Positions 6,212 to 13,826 of a DNA stretch of 15,867 nt are shown here, in pieces. The stretch spans positions 1 through 15,867 of the forward strand of contig CAMLLU010000102.1 of the NCBI GenBank assembly GCA_946480925.1, in the 5' to 3' direction. The notes under the pieces are model-generated. The model was not told the DNA's origin. It did no database searches and saw only the letters and a program-made list of their open reading frames with translations. The number at the start of each line of letters is the position of its first letter. The first letter of the stretch is position 1. Origin of the DNA: an uncultured Rivibacter sp. (GTDB lineage: Bacteria > Pseudomonadota > Gammaproteobacteria > Burkholderiales > Burkholderiaceae). The translations under genes were made by a program, and so were the position numbers.

Positions 6212-8398
6212 TCACGACACGGCGGCCCGCCGCAGCAACAGCGCGTTGCCCACCACGCTCAGCGACGAAAGGCTCATCGCCAGCGCGGCAATCATGGGCG
6301 ACAGCAGCCAGCCGGTCAGCGGGTACAGCACACCCGCCGCGATGGGCACGCCCAGCGCGTTGTAGGCGAAGGCGAAGCCCAGGTTCATGCGCATGTTGCG
6401 CACCGTGGCCTCGGAGATGGCTCGCGCCCGTGAGATGCCCCGCAGATCGCCCTTCACCAGCGTGACCTGGGCGCTGTTCATGGCCACGTCGGTCCCCGTG
6501 CCCATGGCCACGCCCACGTCGGCGCGCGCCAGTGCCGGCGCATCGTTGATGCCGTCGCCGGCCATGGCCACGACGCGGCCTTCGCGCTGCAGGCGCTCCA
6601 CGAGGTTCAGCTTGTCGGCAGGCTTCACTTCGCCGTGCACTTCGTCGATGCCCAGGCGCTGCGCCACCGAGCGCGCGGTGGTAAGGCCGTCGCCGGTGGC
6701 CATCACCACGCGGATGCCCGCATCGTGCAGCCGCGCGAGGGCTTCGGGTGTGGTGGCCTTCACCGGGTCGGCCACTGCAAGCAGGCCCAGCAGGCGGCCA
6801 TCGGCCGCCAGGTAGACCACGCTGCTGCCACGGCCGCGCAACGCCTCGGCCGCCTCGTCCAGCGCGCCCACGTCCACGCCTTCCTGCGCCATCAGCGCGG
6901 TACTGCCCAGGGCAAGCCTTCGGCCCTGCACCACGCCGCGCACACCGATGCCGCTGGACGACTCGAACTGCTGCGGCGCCTGCAGCGCAAGGCCCCGCTC
7001 GCGAGCCGCCTGCACGATGGCCGCAGCCAACGGGTGCTCGCTGCCCTGGTCGAGGCTTGCGGCCAGTTGCAGCACTTCGGTTTCGTCGCCACCCGGCGCG
7101 GCCACGAGCTTCTCGAACGCCGGCCTGCCTTCGGTGAGCGTGCCGGTCTTGTCGACGATCACAGTGTCGACGCGGCGCAGGTTCTCGATGGCCGACGCAT
7201 CGCGGAACAGCACCCCCAGCGTGGCGGCCTTGCCGGTAGCCACCATCACCGACATCGGCGTGGCCAGGCCCAGCGCACAAGGGCACGCGATGATCAGCAC
7301 CGCCACGGCGTTGATGAGCCCCCACAGCCAGCCCTGCTCGCCGCCGAACCAGCCCCAGCCCAGCAGCGTGGCCACCGCCACGGCCACCACGCCCAGCACG
7401 AACCAGCCGGCCACTTGGTCGGCCATGCGCTGCATGGGCGCCTTCGACCGCTGCGCCTGCGCCACCATCTGCACGATCTGTGACAGCATGGTCTGCGCCC
7501 CCACCCGCTCGGAGCGCATCACCAGGCTGCCCGAGGTGTTGAGCGTGGCGCCGATCAGCGCGTCGCCCCCGCGCTTGGTCACCGGCAGCGGCTCGCCTGT
7601 GAGCATGGACTCGTCCACCGCGCTTTCCCCTTCGGTCACCACGCCGTCCACCGGCACCTTTTCGCCGGGGCGCACGCGCAGCAGGTCGCCCACGTGCACG
7701 TGCGCCAGCGGCACGTCGGCCTCCCTGCCGTCGGGCGCGATGCGGCGCGCCGTCCTGGGTGCCAGCCCGAGCAGCGCCTTGATGGCGGCCGACGTCTGCG
7801 ACCGCGCCTTGAGCTCGAGCACCTGCCCCAGCAGCGTGAGCGAAATGATCACCGCGGCCGCTTCGAAATACACGCCCACGCGGCCATGCGCCACGAAGCC
7901 TTGCGGAAACGCCTGCGGTGCCACGGTGGCCGCCACGCTGTAGACGAAGGCCGCCGCGGTGCCGAGCGAGATAAGCGTCCACATGTTGGGGCTGCGGTGC
8001 CGCACCGACTGCAGGCCCCGCACGAAGAACGGCCACGCCGCCCAAAGCACCACCGGCAGCGAAAGCACCAGCTCGATCCAGCTCTGCGTTTGCCCCGACA
8101 CCCACCCCAGGCGGTGCCCTCCCATCGCGAGCATCGTCACCACCGTGGTGAGCGGCAGCGTCCACCAGAAGCGCCGGCTGAAGTCGTGCAGCTCGGGGTT
8201 GTCGTCGGGCGCATCGAGCTCGGGCATCAGCGGCTCCAGCACCATGCCGCACTTGGGGCAGTTGCCCGGGCGGTCCTGCCTCACTTCGGGGTGCATCGGG
8301 CAGGTGTAGATGGTGACGGCGGGTACGGCCCGCTCGGTGGCAACCGCGGGCGGCCCACCCACCCCGCCGTGATGCTGGTGTTCGCGAGCGTGCTGCAT
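6212..8398 (-). CDS. Copper-translocating P1B-type ATPase
   Basis: The 728-aa product is a heavy-metal exporter of the inner membrane. The N-terminus has no classical HMA domain. It has a His-rich start (QHAREHQHH) and a heavy-metal-binding module 'YTCPMHPEV...CPKCGM' (residues 31-52), as in CopF/SilP-like pumps. Actuator 'TGEP' is at 267-270, the metal-site CPC at 372-374, phosphorylated Asp416 in 'DKTGTLT', 'SEHP' at about 453-456 and 'GDGINDAP' at about 614-621. The last helices hold 'YN' (679-680) and '[11 protein letters not shown]' (708-718), which mark Cu(I) specificity (P1B-1). A longer reading begins at 8446, but ATG 8398 has AGGAGA 5 nt upstream and lies about 19 nt after the predicted transcription start, so I chose it. 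The SRPBCC gene follows in the same transcript. Confidence 0.93.
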   Translation of the reverse strand: MQHAREHQHHGGVGGPPAVATERAVPAVTIYTCPMHPEVRQDRPGNCPKCGMVLEPLMPELDAPDDNPELHDFSRRFWWTLPLTTVVTMLAMGGHRLGWVSGQTQSWIELVLSLPVVLWAAWPFFVRGLQSVRHRSPNMWTLISLGTAAAFVYSVAATVAPQAFPQGFVAHGRVGVYFEAAAVIISLTLLGQVLELKARSQTSAAIKALLGLAPRTARRIAPDGREADVPLAHVHVGDLLRVRPGEKVPVDGVVTEGESAVDESMLTGEPLPVTKRGGDALIGATLNTSGSLVMRSERVGAQTMLSQIVQMVAQAQRSKAPMQRMADQVAGWFVLGVVAVAVATLLGWGWFGGEQGWLWGLINAVAVLIIACPCALGLATPMSVMVATGKAATLGVLFRDASAIENLRRVDTVIVDKTGTLTEGRPAFEKLVAAPGGDETEVLQLAASLDQGSEHPLAAAIVQAARERGLALQAPQQFESSSGIGVRGVVQGRRLALGSTALMAQEGVDVGALDEAAEALRGRGSSVVYLAADGRLLGLLAVADPVKATTPEALARLHDAGIRVVMATGDGLTTARSVAQRLGIDEVHGEVKPADKLNLVERLQREGRVVAMAGDGINDAPALARADVGVAMGTGTDVAMNSAQVTLVKGDLRGISRARAISEATVRNMRMNLGFAFAYNALGVPIAAGVLYPLTGWLLSPMIAALAMSLSSLSVVGNALLLRRAAVS

Positions 8399-8423
8399 CG
8401 ACGTCTCCTGTGGCGCATCACCC

Positions 8424-8465
8424 ATGTTCGACGGCTGCCGCGCCATCGTGCCTGATGAAGCTCAA
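8424..8465 (-). promoter_or_regulatory. FNR/ANR-like promoter of the copper ATPase
   Basis: The box at 8452-8465 reads TTGAGCTTCATCAG on the minus strand. After a 22-nt gap comes GAACAT (8429-8424), a modest -10. The predicted start at about 8417 leaves a 19-nt leader before ATG 8398 and rules out the longer 8446 start, which would lie upstream of the transcript. Confidence 0.6.
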
Positions 8466-8557
8466 GGCCACTGTGGGCCCTGCCACGGTGGAAAGGTCAA
8501 GCGCGGCGGCGCTTTCCCACCCTGCCGCCAGGGCGAAGAAGCAGGTTGAACCGCCGG

Positions 8558-8599
8558 TTGACGCAGCTCAACCGGGCGCGGCCCGCCGCGACCTACGCT
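8558..8599 (+). promoter_or_regulatory. FNR/ANR-like promoter of the exported small protein
   Basis: The box TTGACGCAGCTCAA (8558-8571) is followed after 22 nt by TACGCT (8594-8599), which keeps the TA...T of a -10. The predicted start at about 8606 leaves a leader of about 31 nt before ATG 8637. With the 8452 box, each divergent gene in this gap has its own site. Confidence 0.65.
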
Positions 8600-8636
8600 G
8601 CTGCACGACCTGCCACCCGAGAAAGCGAGCCCAGCC

Positions 8637-9065
8637 ATGAAGCCTGCAACCTACCTGCTGGCGACCGCGTTGTGCCTGGGGCTCACCACTGCCCATCCCC
8701 AGCAGATGGCGGCCCCCCTTGCCGCCCCGCAAAGCAGCAGCCAGGGCGGCGTCACCGTGAAGGTCACGCCCCGGCTCGCATCGCAGGAGGCCGGGCAGTG
8801 GCAGTTCTCGGTCGTGCTCGACACGCACAGCCAGGATCTCTCCGATGACCTCACGCAAACGAGCGTGCTCGTCGTCGACGGCCGCGAGCTCAGGCCCCTC
8901 TCGTGGACGGGCGCCAACCCGGGCGGACATCACCGCGAGGGCGTGCTGGCGTTCACCGCACCCGAGCCCGCTGCGAGCCAGGTGGAGCTGCGCGTGCAGC
9001 GCCCCGGTGAAGCTCAGCCACGTGTGTTCCGCTGGGACGGCGCCGCGCTCAGGCAGCAGCCCTGA
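8637..9065 (+). CDS. Exported small conserved protein with GGHHREG motif
   Basis: The product has 142 aa. Residues 1-19 look like a Sec signal peptide (K2, hydrophobic 'YLLATALCLGL', then 'TTA' before HPQQ). The mature part looks all-beta, with strands around 'GVTVKVTPRL', 'WQFSVVLDTHSQDL' and 'VELRVQRPGEAQPRVFRWD'. A central 'LSWTGANPGGHHREGVLAF' is the most striking part. I recall the 'DTHS...W.G..GGHHR.GVL.F' pattern from other exported bacterial proteins but know no assigned function. The paired histidines could bind a metal, which would fit the divergent copper ATPase, but this is inference. It has its own FNR-like promoter. Its stop is 40 nt from the convergent BON gene stop. Confidence 0.8.
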   Translation: MKPATYLLATALCLGLTTAHPQQMAAPLAAPQSSSQGGVTVKVTPRLASQEAGQWQFSVVLDTHSQDLSDDLTQTSVLVVDGRELRPLSWTGANPGGHHREGVLAFTAPEPAASQVELRVQRPGEAQPRVFRWDGAALRQQP

Positions 9066-9105
9066 ACTCGCAACATTGAGGGACACGGACAAAGCCCCCG
9101 CGCCC

Positions 9106-9759
9106 TCACGGCCCCACTTCGATCTCGTTGATCACCGCACGCACGCCGGGCGCCGACCACGACGCGCCTTGTGCCGCGTCGCGCTCCTGCCATGAATGCA
9201 CGCGGCCCGAGAGCTTCACGGTCGAACCGGTCACTTCCACCTGCACACGGTGCGCCTCGCGCACCGCCTGGCGCGTGAGCGCAGTCTTGATGCGCGCCGC
9301 CACGTCGGCCGGCGTGGGCTTGGGCCGGATGACGATCTCGTTGCGCAGCCCCGCCACCCCGGTGAGGTGGCGCAGCAGCTTCTCCACACCCCTGCGCTGG
9401 TAGTCCCATTCCACCTCGCCGTGCAGCGTGACCCAGCCGTGCTCCACGCTGAGCTGCACCCTGTCGGCCTTGACGAGCGTCTGCCAGCGCAGCGCGTGTT
9501 CGGCTGCCGCGGCGATCTCGGCATCGCTGCGCCTGTGCCTGGGCGAAAGCACCACGTCCAGCTCCATGGCGATGGCCTTCACGCCCGGCACACGGCGCAA
9601 CACCTTCTCGACGACGTGCTTCTGGGAGAGCGTTTCCACCTGGCCGCTCACGCACACCACGCCATCGCGCACCGCCACGCCGATCGCATCGGCATCGACG
9701 GCCGGGTCCCAGGCCAGTTCGGCCATCACATCCTTCTTGAGATCGGCATCGGTTTTCAC
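9106..9759 (-). CDS. Triple BON-domain protein
   Basis: This 217-aa protein consists of three consecutive BON domains, at about residues 4-70, 76-145 and 150-216. Each has the helix-strand pattern and central glycine strand ('VVCVSGQVETLSQKHVVEKVLRRVPGV', 'WVTLHGEVEWDYQRRGVEKLLRHLTGV', 'TVKLSGRVHSWQERDAA'). No signal peptide is present, so this form is probably cytoplasmic, unlike the periplasmic OsmY. BON domains are thought to bind phospholipid surfaces, and such proteins are commonly stress-induced. The start is taken as GTG 9759 because AAGGAGA lies 6 nt upstream; the longer TTG start at 9777 would lie almost at the predicted transcription start (about 9781). It is divergent from a USP gene, with a separate FNR-like box for each. 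Confidence 0.92.
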   Translation of the reverse strand: MKTDADLKKDVMAELAWDPAVDADAIGVAVRDGVVCVSGQVETLSQKHVVEKVLRRVPGVKAIAMELDVVLSPRHRRSDAEIAAAAEHALRWQTLVKADRVQLSVEHGWVTLHGEVEWDYQRRGVEKLLRHLTGVAGLRNEIVIRPKPTPADVAARIKTALTRQAVREAHRVQVEVTGSTVKLSGRVHSWQERDAAQGASWSAPGVRAVINEIEVGP

Positions 9760-9788
9760 GGGGCGTCTCCTTCGCAAGCGCAGCCTTC

Positions 9789-9829
9789 AATCTAGGCAGC
9801 GCGCGGACCGCCCGTTTGCGTTGGATCAG
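9789..9829 (-). promoter_or_regulatory. FNR/ANR-like promoter of the BON gene
   Basis: The box at 9816-9829 reads CTGATCCAACGCAA on the minus strand. After 21 nt comes TAGATT (9794-9789), matching TATAAT at four positions. The predicted start leaves a 20-25 nt leader before the GTG at 9759. Confidence 0.55.
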
Positions 9830-9863
9830 TTCGCGCAGCCCGGCGGCGCCAAACGGCGCGGCC

Positions 9864-9905
9864 TTGCGCTTGCTCAAGGCCTGCAGCGTGCGGCCGGCCT
9901 ACCTT
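9864..9905 (+). promoter_or_regulatory. FNR/ANR-like promoter of the single-domain USP
   Basis: The box TTGCGCTTGCTCAA (9864-9877) is followed after exactly 22 nt by TACCTT (9900-9905). The predicted start at about 9912 leaves a 33-nt leader before ATG 9945. Confidence 0.6.
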
Positions 9906-9944
9906 TGCGCTGAGCGAAACACCAGGCAATCGGAGGCACCACTG

Positions 9945-10370
9945 ATGAAGATCCTGCTCGCCGTCGACGGCAGTTCGTATTCCAAGCGCATGCTGGCCTA
10001 TCTGGCCGCACACGAGGAATGGCTGGTCAACTCCAACGAGCTCACCATATGGCACGGCCTCATGCCACTGCCCAACGGGCTCGCGGCGCTGCTGAGCCCC
10101 GAAGCCATCAAGGCACGCTACGACAACGAGGCCGAAGCCGTGTTCAAGCCGATCCACAGCTTTCTGGACATGCACGCGATCGACGCGAAGTTCGTTCACG
10201 AGGTGGGCGACCCCGGCAAGCTGATCGCGCAGCACGCCGAGAAAGGCCGCTTCGACCTCATCATGCTGGGCTCGCACGGCCACGGCGCGCTGGGCAACGT
10301 GGTGCTCGGCTCCGTGGCCACCAAGGTGCTGGCGCAGTGCAAGGTGCCGGTGCTGGTGGTGCGGTATTGA
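9945..10370 (+). CDS. Universal stress protein, single domain
   Basis: A 141-aa UspA-fold protein. The N-terminus 'MKILLAVDGSSYSKRMLAYL' has the Asp8 used in nucleotide binding. The ATP-binding motif G-x2-G-x9-G-S is intact (G109, G112, G122, S123 in 'GSHGHGALGNVVLGSVATKVL'), and the protein ends with the usual strand 'KVPVLVVRY'. It should therefore belong to the ATP-binding USP class, a cytoplasmic protein of starvation or low-oxygen survival. ATG 9945 is preceded by CGGAGG; a longer reading from 9816 has no such support and would run across the promoter. Repeat-rich sequence follows directly after the stop. Confidence 0.95.
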   Translation: MKILLAVDGSSYSKRMLAYLAAHEEWLVNSNELTIWHGLMPLPNGLAALLSPEAIKARYDNEAEAVFKPIHSFLDMHAIDAKFVHEVGDPGKLIAQHAEKGRFDLIMLGSHGHGALGNVVLGSVATKVLAQCKVPVLVVRY

Positions 10371-10382
10371 AGTGCCCCCCGT

Positions 10383-10513
10383 AGCGGCTTCGCCGCTCCC
10401 CCTCAAGGGGGCGACGCCAGCGAACCGGCAAAGCCGGATCCGCGGCGTCCGCTGGGCTGCGATCGCTGGACGCGACGCAGAGGTTCATGCATCGACGGCG
10501 CCGCTTCGGCGCC
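10383..10513. repeat. Cluster of intergenic hairpins (Burkholderiales-type repeat)
   Basis: Several stems lie end to end: AGCGGC/GCCGCT (10383-10397), CCCCC-TCAA-GGGGG (10398-10411), CCGGC/GCCGG (10425-10437) set inside a longer pair GACGCC...GGCGTC and CCAGCG...CGCTGG (10413-10455), and GGCGCC twice (10497-10513). The sequence begins 12 nt after the USP stop and may act as its terminator. Sequence of this kind is familiar from many Burkholderiales intergenic regions (recollection, not searched). Confidence 0.7.
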
Positions 10514-10544
10514 ATGGAAAACTGAAAAGAAACCTCCTAATTCA

Positions 10545-10600
10545 TTCACCACAGAGAAGGCCTGTATTCCTCCGCGAATCTCCGCACCCTCTGCGGTGAA
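10545..10600. repeat. Miniature palindromic intergenic repeat, copy B (short form)
   Basis: A 56-bp element with ends TTCACCACAGAG and CTCTGCGGTGAA. Read on the minus strand it contains GCGGAGATTCGCGGAG and the flank GGTGAATGAATT, both shared with copy A. It appears to be an internally deleted, inverted relative of copy A. It supplies the last coding bases of the gene remnant at 10606-10860. Confidence 0.75.
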
Positions 10601-10605
10601 GGGGG

Positions 10606-10860
10606 TCTCACCGCCCGCGTGGATCGTGGTGGTGCGGCGCTGGACTTCACCGATGGCTGGCTTCCAGCGTGAAGCGCCCAGCGGCAGGTCGATCGACAGC
10701 CGCGGGCCATTGAGCAAGCGATCGAACACGACACGCTGCTCCTCGTCGACGATGAGCAGCCGTGCATCGGCCACGCATGCACCGCTGCACGCCGGTTCCC
10801 GTCCGGCCGCCCGGCCCGATACGACGGGCGGCCATGTCGTCCCGGCGACGATCGTCAGGC
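10606..10860 (-). pseudogene. Remnant of a small, possibly exported protein, 3' end overwritten by repeats
   Basis: Minus-strand sequence here reads as good protein in one frame: 'LSLTIVAG...CSGACVADARLLIVDEEQRVVFDRLLNGPRLSIDLPLGASRWKPAIGEVQRRTTTIHAGG', with codon use like the neighbours. The frame then runs without a stop through repeat copy B and the hairpin cluster to 10403, giving a low-complexity tail of about 65 residues. At the 5' end no ATG, GTG or TTG lies in frame until 10984, which is well inside the 73-aa gene on the same strand. Either the gene is broken at both ends, or it uses an unusual CTG start just after the upstream stop at 10861. I do not recognise the family; bounds are approximate. 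Confidence 0.4.
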
Positions 10861-11082
10861 TCAGTGCGGCACAACGACCTGCGGCAGATGGAACTCGCGC
10901 CCGATCATGACGCGCACGTAGAGGTAGTTGTTCAGCGCACGCTCGCAGAGCAAGTCCATCACCACGTGCCCCGCCGCGTCGCATGGGAAGGAATAGCCGC
11001 GGCCATCATCGAACAGCGAACGGAAACGCAGCTCGTAGCCGCCGCAGCCGTTGCCATCCATCACCTGGTTCGAAGCGTTCAT
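10861..11082 (-). CDS. Conserved small hypothetical protein (73 aa)
   Basis: The product has 73 aa with no signal peptide or membrane segment. The central part, 'YELRFRSLFDDGRGYSFPCDAAGHVVMDLLCERALNNYLYVRVMIGREFHLPQVV', resembles a small protein I recall from other Burkholderiales genomes; no function is known to me. ATG 11082 has GGGAG about 6 nt upstream, which decides against the long upstream reading to 11253. It is divergent from the 23-aa leader ORF and the oxidoreductase gene. The 11240 FNR-like box is 158 nt away and in the opposite orientation for promoter spacing, so its control is unclear. Confidence 0.7.
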   Translation of the reverse strand: MNASNQVMDGNGCGGYELRFRSLFDDGRGYSFPCDAAGHVVMDLLCERALNNYLYVRVMIGREFHLPQVVVPH

Positions 11083-11239
11083 TGCCGGCTCCCGGTTTGG
11101 TGGGTTCGATGACTCAACGCTAGGTCGCCCATGCAAACCACAGCGCACGAATGCGAAGCACCGTGGAACAACGCGTAAACGCTCCGTGACGGCCAGGTGA
11201 CGGGGCAAACCGTGGCGGCGAGCAACGCAACCGTGCCCT

Positions 11240-11281
11240 CTGATCTGGCGCAAGGCTGCGGCACATGTGGCCCCCTAAGGT
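11240..11281 (+). promoter_or_regulatory. FNR/ANR-like promoter before the leader ORF and oxidoreductase
   Basis: The box CTGATCTGGCGCAA (11240-11253) is followed after 22 nt by TAAGGT (11276-11281). The predicted start is about 11288, 24 nt before the GTG of the short ORF at 11312 and 109 nt before the oxidoreductase ATG. The other 5' sequence of this gap (11083-11239) holds nothing I can name. Confidence 0.6.
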
Positions 11282-11311
11282 GACGACCGCTGCATTCAAC
11301 CGGAGATCGAC

Positions 11312-11383
11312 GTGCTCAAGGACAAAGTCGCGCTCTTCATCGGCGGCCACCACCTCGTGACCGGCAGGCTCCTCGCACGCTGA
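11312..11383 (+). CDS. Candidate 23-aa leader ORF
   Basis: GTG 11312 is preceded by CCGGAG with a 6-nt spacer and encodes VLKDKVALFIGGHHLVTGRLLAR, ending 13 nt before the oxidoreductase ATG. The oxidoreductase has no visible ribosome-binding site of its own, so translation of this ORF could feed ribosomes to it. The predicted FNR-type start places this ORF, not the enzyme, at the normal leader distance. The opening 'LKDKVAL' recalls the first strand of short-chain dehydrogenases, so it may instead be a decayed fragment of one. Confidence 0.4.
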   Translation: MLKDKVALFIGGHHLVTGRLLAR

Positions 11384-11396
11384 CCCGGGCCCGCCG

Positions 11397-11978
11397 ATGA
11401 ACATCCTTGTCATACAGGGCCACCCCGACGCCGGCCAGCGCCACTTCTGCCATGCGCTGGCCGAGGCCTACGCCGAAGGCGCGCGCTCGGCGGGCCATGG
11501 CGTTCGCCTCATCGACGTGGGCACGCTGGACTTTCCGCTGCTGCGCAGCAAGGCCCAGTGGGAAGGCGGCGCGCTGCCCGAGGCGCTGGCCCCTGCGCAG
11601 CAGCACATCACGTGGGCCCGGCACATCGTCATCTTCTTTCCGCTGTGGATGGGTGGCATGCCGGCGCTGCTGAAAGGCTTTTTCGAACAGGTGGCGCGGC
11701 CGGGCTTCGCCATCGCGCATGCCGAAGGCCCGGCGCTCTTCAAGAAGCTGCTGTCGGGGCGCTCGGCGCGCATCGTGGTCACCATGGGCATGCCGGCCAT
11801 CGTGTACCGCTGGTACTTCCGTGCTCACAGCCTGAAGGCGCTGGAGCGCAACATCCTCGGCTTCGCGGGCATCGCACCCATTCACGAAACGCTGGTGGGC
11901 ATGATCGACGGCATGGACGATGCACAGCACGCCAAGTGGCTGCGCAAGCTGAAGGCGCTGGGGCAGCGCGGCGACTGA
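11397..11978 (+). CDS. Flavodoxin-fold NAD(P)H oxidoreductase (quinone reductase-like)
   Basis: A 193-aa protein of the Flavodoxin_2/NAD(P)H dehydrogenase (quinone) group (MdaB/KefF/NQO1-like). It begins with the first Rossmann strand and phosphate loop 'MNILVIQGHPDAGQRHFCHALAEAY'. 'ARHIVIFFPLWMGGMPALLKGFFEQVARPGFA' at about 75-106 is the hallmark flavin-site loop, and 'RIVVTMGMP' is the next strand. It should bind FMN or FAD and reduce quinones or similar compounds with two electrons in the cytoplasm; substrate unknown. There is no clear ribosome-binding site before ATG 11397, but the N-terminus matches the family exactly. It converges with the PHA synthase gene 39 nt downstream. Confidence 0.9.
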   Translation: MNILVIQGHPDAGQRHFCHALAEAYAEGARSAGHGVRLIDVGTLDFPLLRSKAQWEGGALPEALAPAQQHITWARHIVIFFPLWMGGMPALLKGFFEQVARPGFAIAHAEGPALFKKLLSGRSARIVVTMGMPAIVYRWYFRAHSLKALERNILGFAGIAPIHETLVGMIDGMDDAQHAKWLRKLKALGQRGD

Positions 11979-12017
11979 GTCAACAGCGGCGTCAGCGTTG
12001 CGGTGCCCGGGAGTTCT

Positions 12018-13775
12018 TCAGGCGTCATGCACGTACAGCCCTGGGGCGTCGCAGACCGGGTGCAGGCGGTGGCGCCCGCTGCCGCCCATAGGCAGCGGCG
12101 GCTTGCGTGCACTGCTGCCGTGCCGGGCCAGCCATTCATGCCAGGTGGGCCACCACGAGCCCTGGCGGCGCTGCGCGGCTTGCGCCCAGGCTTCGCTGCT
12201 CACGTACGGGGCATCGCCCGGCGTGAGCGCGAGGCGGTGGCTGATCATGGGTGCGTCGTCGCGCGGCGGGTTCACGATGCCCACGTTGTGCCCGCCGGTG
12301 GTGAGCACGAACAGGATCTCGGTGTGCGTGAGCAGGTGGATCTTGTAGACCGAGCGCCACGGCGACACGTGGTCGCGCTCGGTGCCCACCACGAACATCG
12401 GCACGCGAATGTCTTCCAGCGCCACGGCCCGGCCGCGCACTTCGTAGCGGCCTTCGGCCAGCTGGTTGCCCAGGTAGAGCCGGCGCAGGTATTCGCCATG
12501 CATGCGCGCCGGCATGCGGGTCGCGTCGGCGTTCCATGCGTGCAGGTCGTCCAGCGGCGTGGTGTTGCCCATCAGGTATTCGTGCACGAGCTTGGACCAC
12601 ACGAGGTCCTTCGAGTTGATGAGCGCAAAGGCACCGGCCATCTGCCGCCCATCGAGCACGCCCTGCTCGGCCATCACGTCTTCCAGGAAGGCGACCTGGC
12701 TCTCGTCGATGAACAGGCCCAGCTCGCCCGGATCCTTGAAGTCCACCTGCCCGGCCAGCAGCGACAGCGAAGCCAGCGCCGAGTCGCCCCGTTGCGCCGG
12801 CGGCTGCCGTTGCGCCAGTGCCGCCGCGGCAATGGCCGCCAGCGTGCCGCCCAGGCAGTAGCCCGCAAGGTGCACCTTGCGGCCGGGCTGCGCGCGCTGC
12901 ACCGCCGTCAGGGCTTCGAGCACGCCCTGCTGCAGGTAGTCGTCCATGCCCAGGTCGCGGTCGGCGTGGCCCGGGTTGCGCCACGACACCATGAACACCG
13001 TGTGCCCCTTGCCCACCAGGTAGCGCACCATGGAGTTGTGCGGCGACAGGTCGAGGATGTAGTACTTCATGATCCACGACGGCACCATGAGCACCGGCTC
13101 GGCCAGCACGTGGCGGGTGGCGGGCTCGTACTGGATCAGCTCGATGAGCTGGTTGCGAAAGACCACCTTGCCGGGCGTGAGCGCCACCACCTCGCCGGGG
13201 CGAAAGCGCTCGGCCCCGGGCGGCGGGCTGTGGGTGGCCACCAGCAGGGCGTCGCGCGCCCAGTTCGAAAACCCCTGCCACAGGTTGGCACCGCCGCTTT
13301 CCTGCGTGGCCTGCAGCACCTGCGGGTTGGTGGGCACGAAGTTCGACGGCGACGCCATGTCGAGCAGCTGGCGCGCCATGAACGCCACCACGTGCTCGTG
13401 GTGTTCGGACACGCCGCGCATGCCGGTGGTGGCTTCTGCCCACCACTGCTGCGTGAGCAGAAAGGCCTGGGCCAGCAGGTTGTAGGGCGGCTGCTGCCAT
13501 TGCAGCGGCGCGAAGCGCTTGTCCTGCGCGAGCGATTCGTTCAACGCCTCGGGCCGGCCTTCGGCGAGCGCGCGCAGCGTCAACAGCCAGGCCAGCCCCT
13601 TCTGCTGCGCACTGGTGCCCAACTGCATCTGCTTGCCGGGTGACGCCAGCAGGTGCAGCCACCAGTCATGGAAGGCGAGCGCCAGTGCGGCCGGCGAGAT
13701 GCCGTGCGTAAGGCGGCCGATGGCGGCCTTCAGCGGCACGTCGGTGAGGTAGTGCGGGGGGATGGGCCTGTCCAT
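12018..13775 (-). CDS. phaC: Polyhydroxyalkanoate synthase, class I type
   Basis: The product has 585 aa. The N-terminal PhaC_N region (about 80-250, 'NPQVLQATQESGGANLWQGFSNWARD') is followed by an alpha/beta-hydrolase core. Catalytic residues are visible: Cys307 in the lipase-like box 'GYCLGG', Asp468 in 'VVGTERDHVSPWRSV', and His496 in 'TTGGHNVGIVNPP'. The spacings of 161 and 28 residues equal those of Cupriavidus necator PhaC (C319, D480, H508, from memory). It polymerises (R)-3-hydroxyacyl-CoA on granules. The N-terminus has extra sequence ('IGRLTHGISPAALALAFHDWWLHLLASPGKQMQL'). No phaA, phaB or phasin gene lies in the window. ATG 13775 lacks a clear ribosome-binding site and lies about 3 nt after the start predicted from the shared FNR-like box. 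The longer reading to 13967 crosses the USP gene. Confidence 0.94.
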   Translation of the reverse strand: MDRPIPPHYLTDVPLKAAIGRLTHGISPAALALAFHDWWLHLLASPGKQMQLGTSAQQKGLAWLLTLRALAEGRPEALNESLAQDKRFAPLQWQQPPYNLLAQAFLLTQQWWAEATTGMRGVSEHHEHVVAFMARQLLDMASPSNFVPTNPQVLQATQESGGANLWQGFSNWARDALLVATHSPPPGAERFRPGEVVALTPGKVVFRNQLIELIQYEPATRHVLAEPVLMVPSWIMKYYILDLSPHNSMVRYLVGKGHTVFMVSWRNPGHADRDLGMDDYLQQGVLEALTAVQRAQPGRKVHLAGYCLGGTLAAIAAAALAQRQPPAQRGDSALASLSLLAGQVDFKDPGELGLFIDESQVAFLEDVMAEQGVLDGRQMAGAFALINSKDLVWSKLVHEYLMGNTTPLDDLHAWNADATRMPARMHGEYLRRLYLGNQLAEGRYEVRGRAVALEDIRVPMFVVGTERDHVSPWRSVYKIHLLTHTEILFVLTTGGHNVGIVNPPRDDAPMISHRLALTPGDAPYVSSEAWAQAAQRRQGSWWPTWHEWLARHGSSARKPPLPMGGSGRHRLHPVCDAPGLYVHDA

Positions 13776-13784
13776 GGCACGCCG

Positions 13785-13826
13785 ATGTTGCGCCGCCGCC
13801 GATGCCCCTGTCTTGCGCCAGCTCAA
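13785..13826 (-). promoter_or_regulatory. FNR/ANR-like promoter, phaC side of the shared box
   Basis: The box at 13813-13826 reads TTGAGCTGGCGCAA on the minus strand, followed after 22 nt by CAACAT (13790-13785), a weak -10. The predicted start at about 13778 would make phaC mRNA almost leaderless. This half of the shared box is the weaker case. Confidence 0.4.

Noticed and set aside
5940..8252. 770-codon minus-strand open frame
   Set aside because: Out-of-frame shadow of the copper ATPase, dominated by Arg, Gly and Ala, with no recognisable motif.
9076..9108. Possible terminator TTGAGGG...CCCTCA between convergent genes
   Set aside because: Only a short stem with a long loop and no T-run; it also overlaps the BON stop codon. 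Too weak to annotate.
11312..11383. Reading the 23-aa ORF as a definite short-chain dehydrogenase remnant
   Set aside because: Only about eight residues resemble the first Rossmann strand, too few to claim homology; kept as a candidate leader ORF.
12003..13643. 546-codon plus-strand open frame
   Set aside because: It lies antisense to phaC; its composition (His, Arg, Gln, Val runs) is that of a high-GC shadow frame, while phaC has its full catalytic triad.
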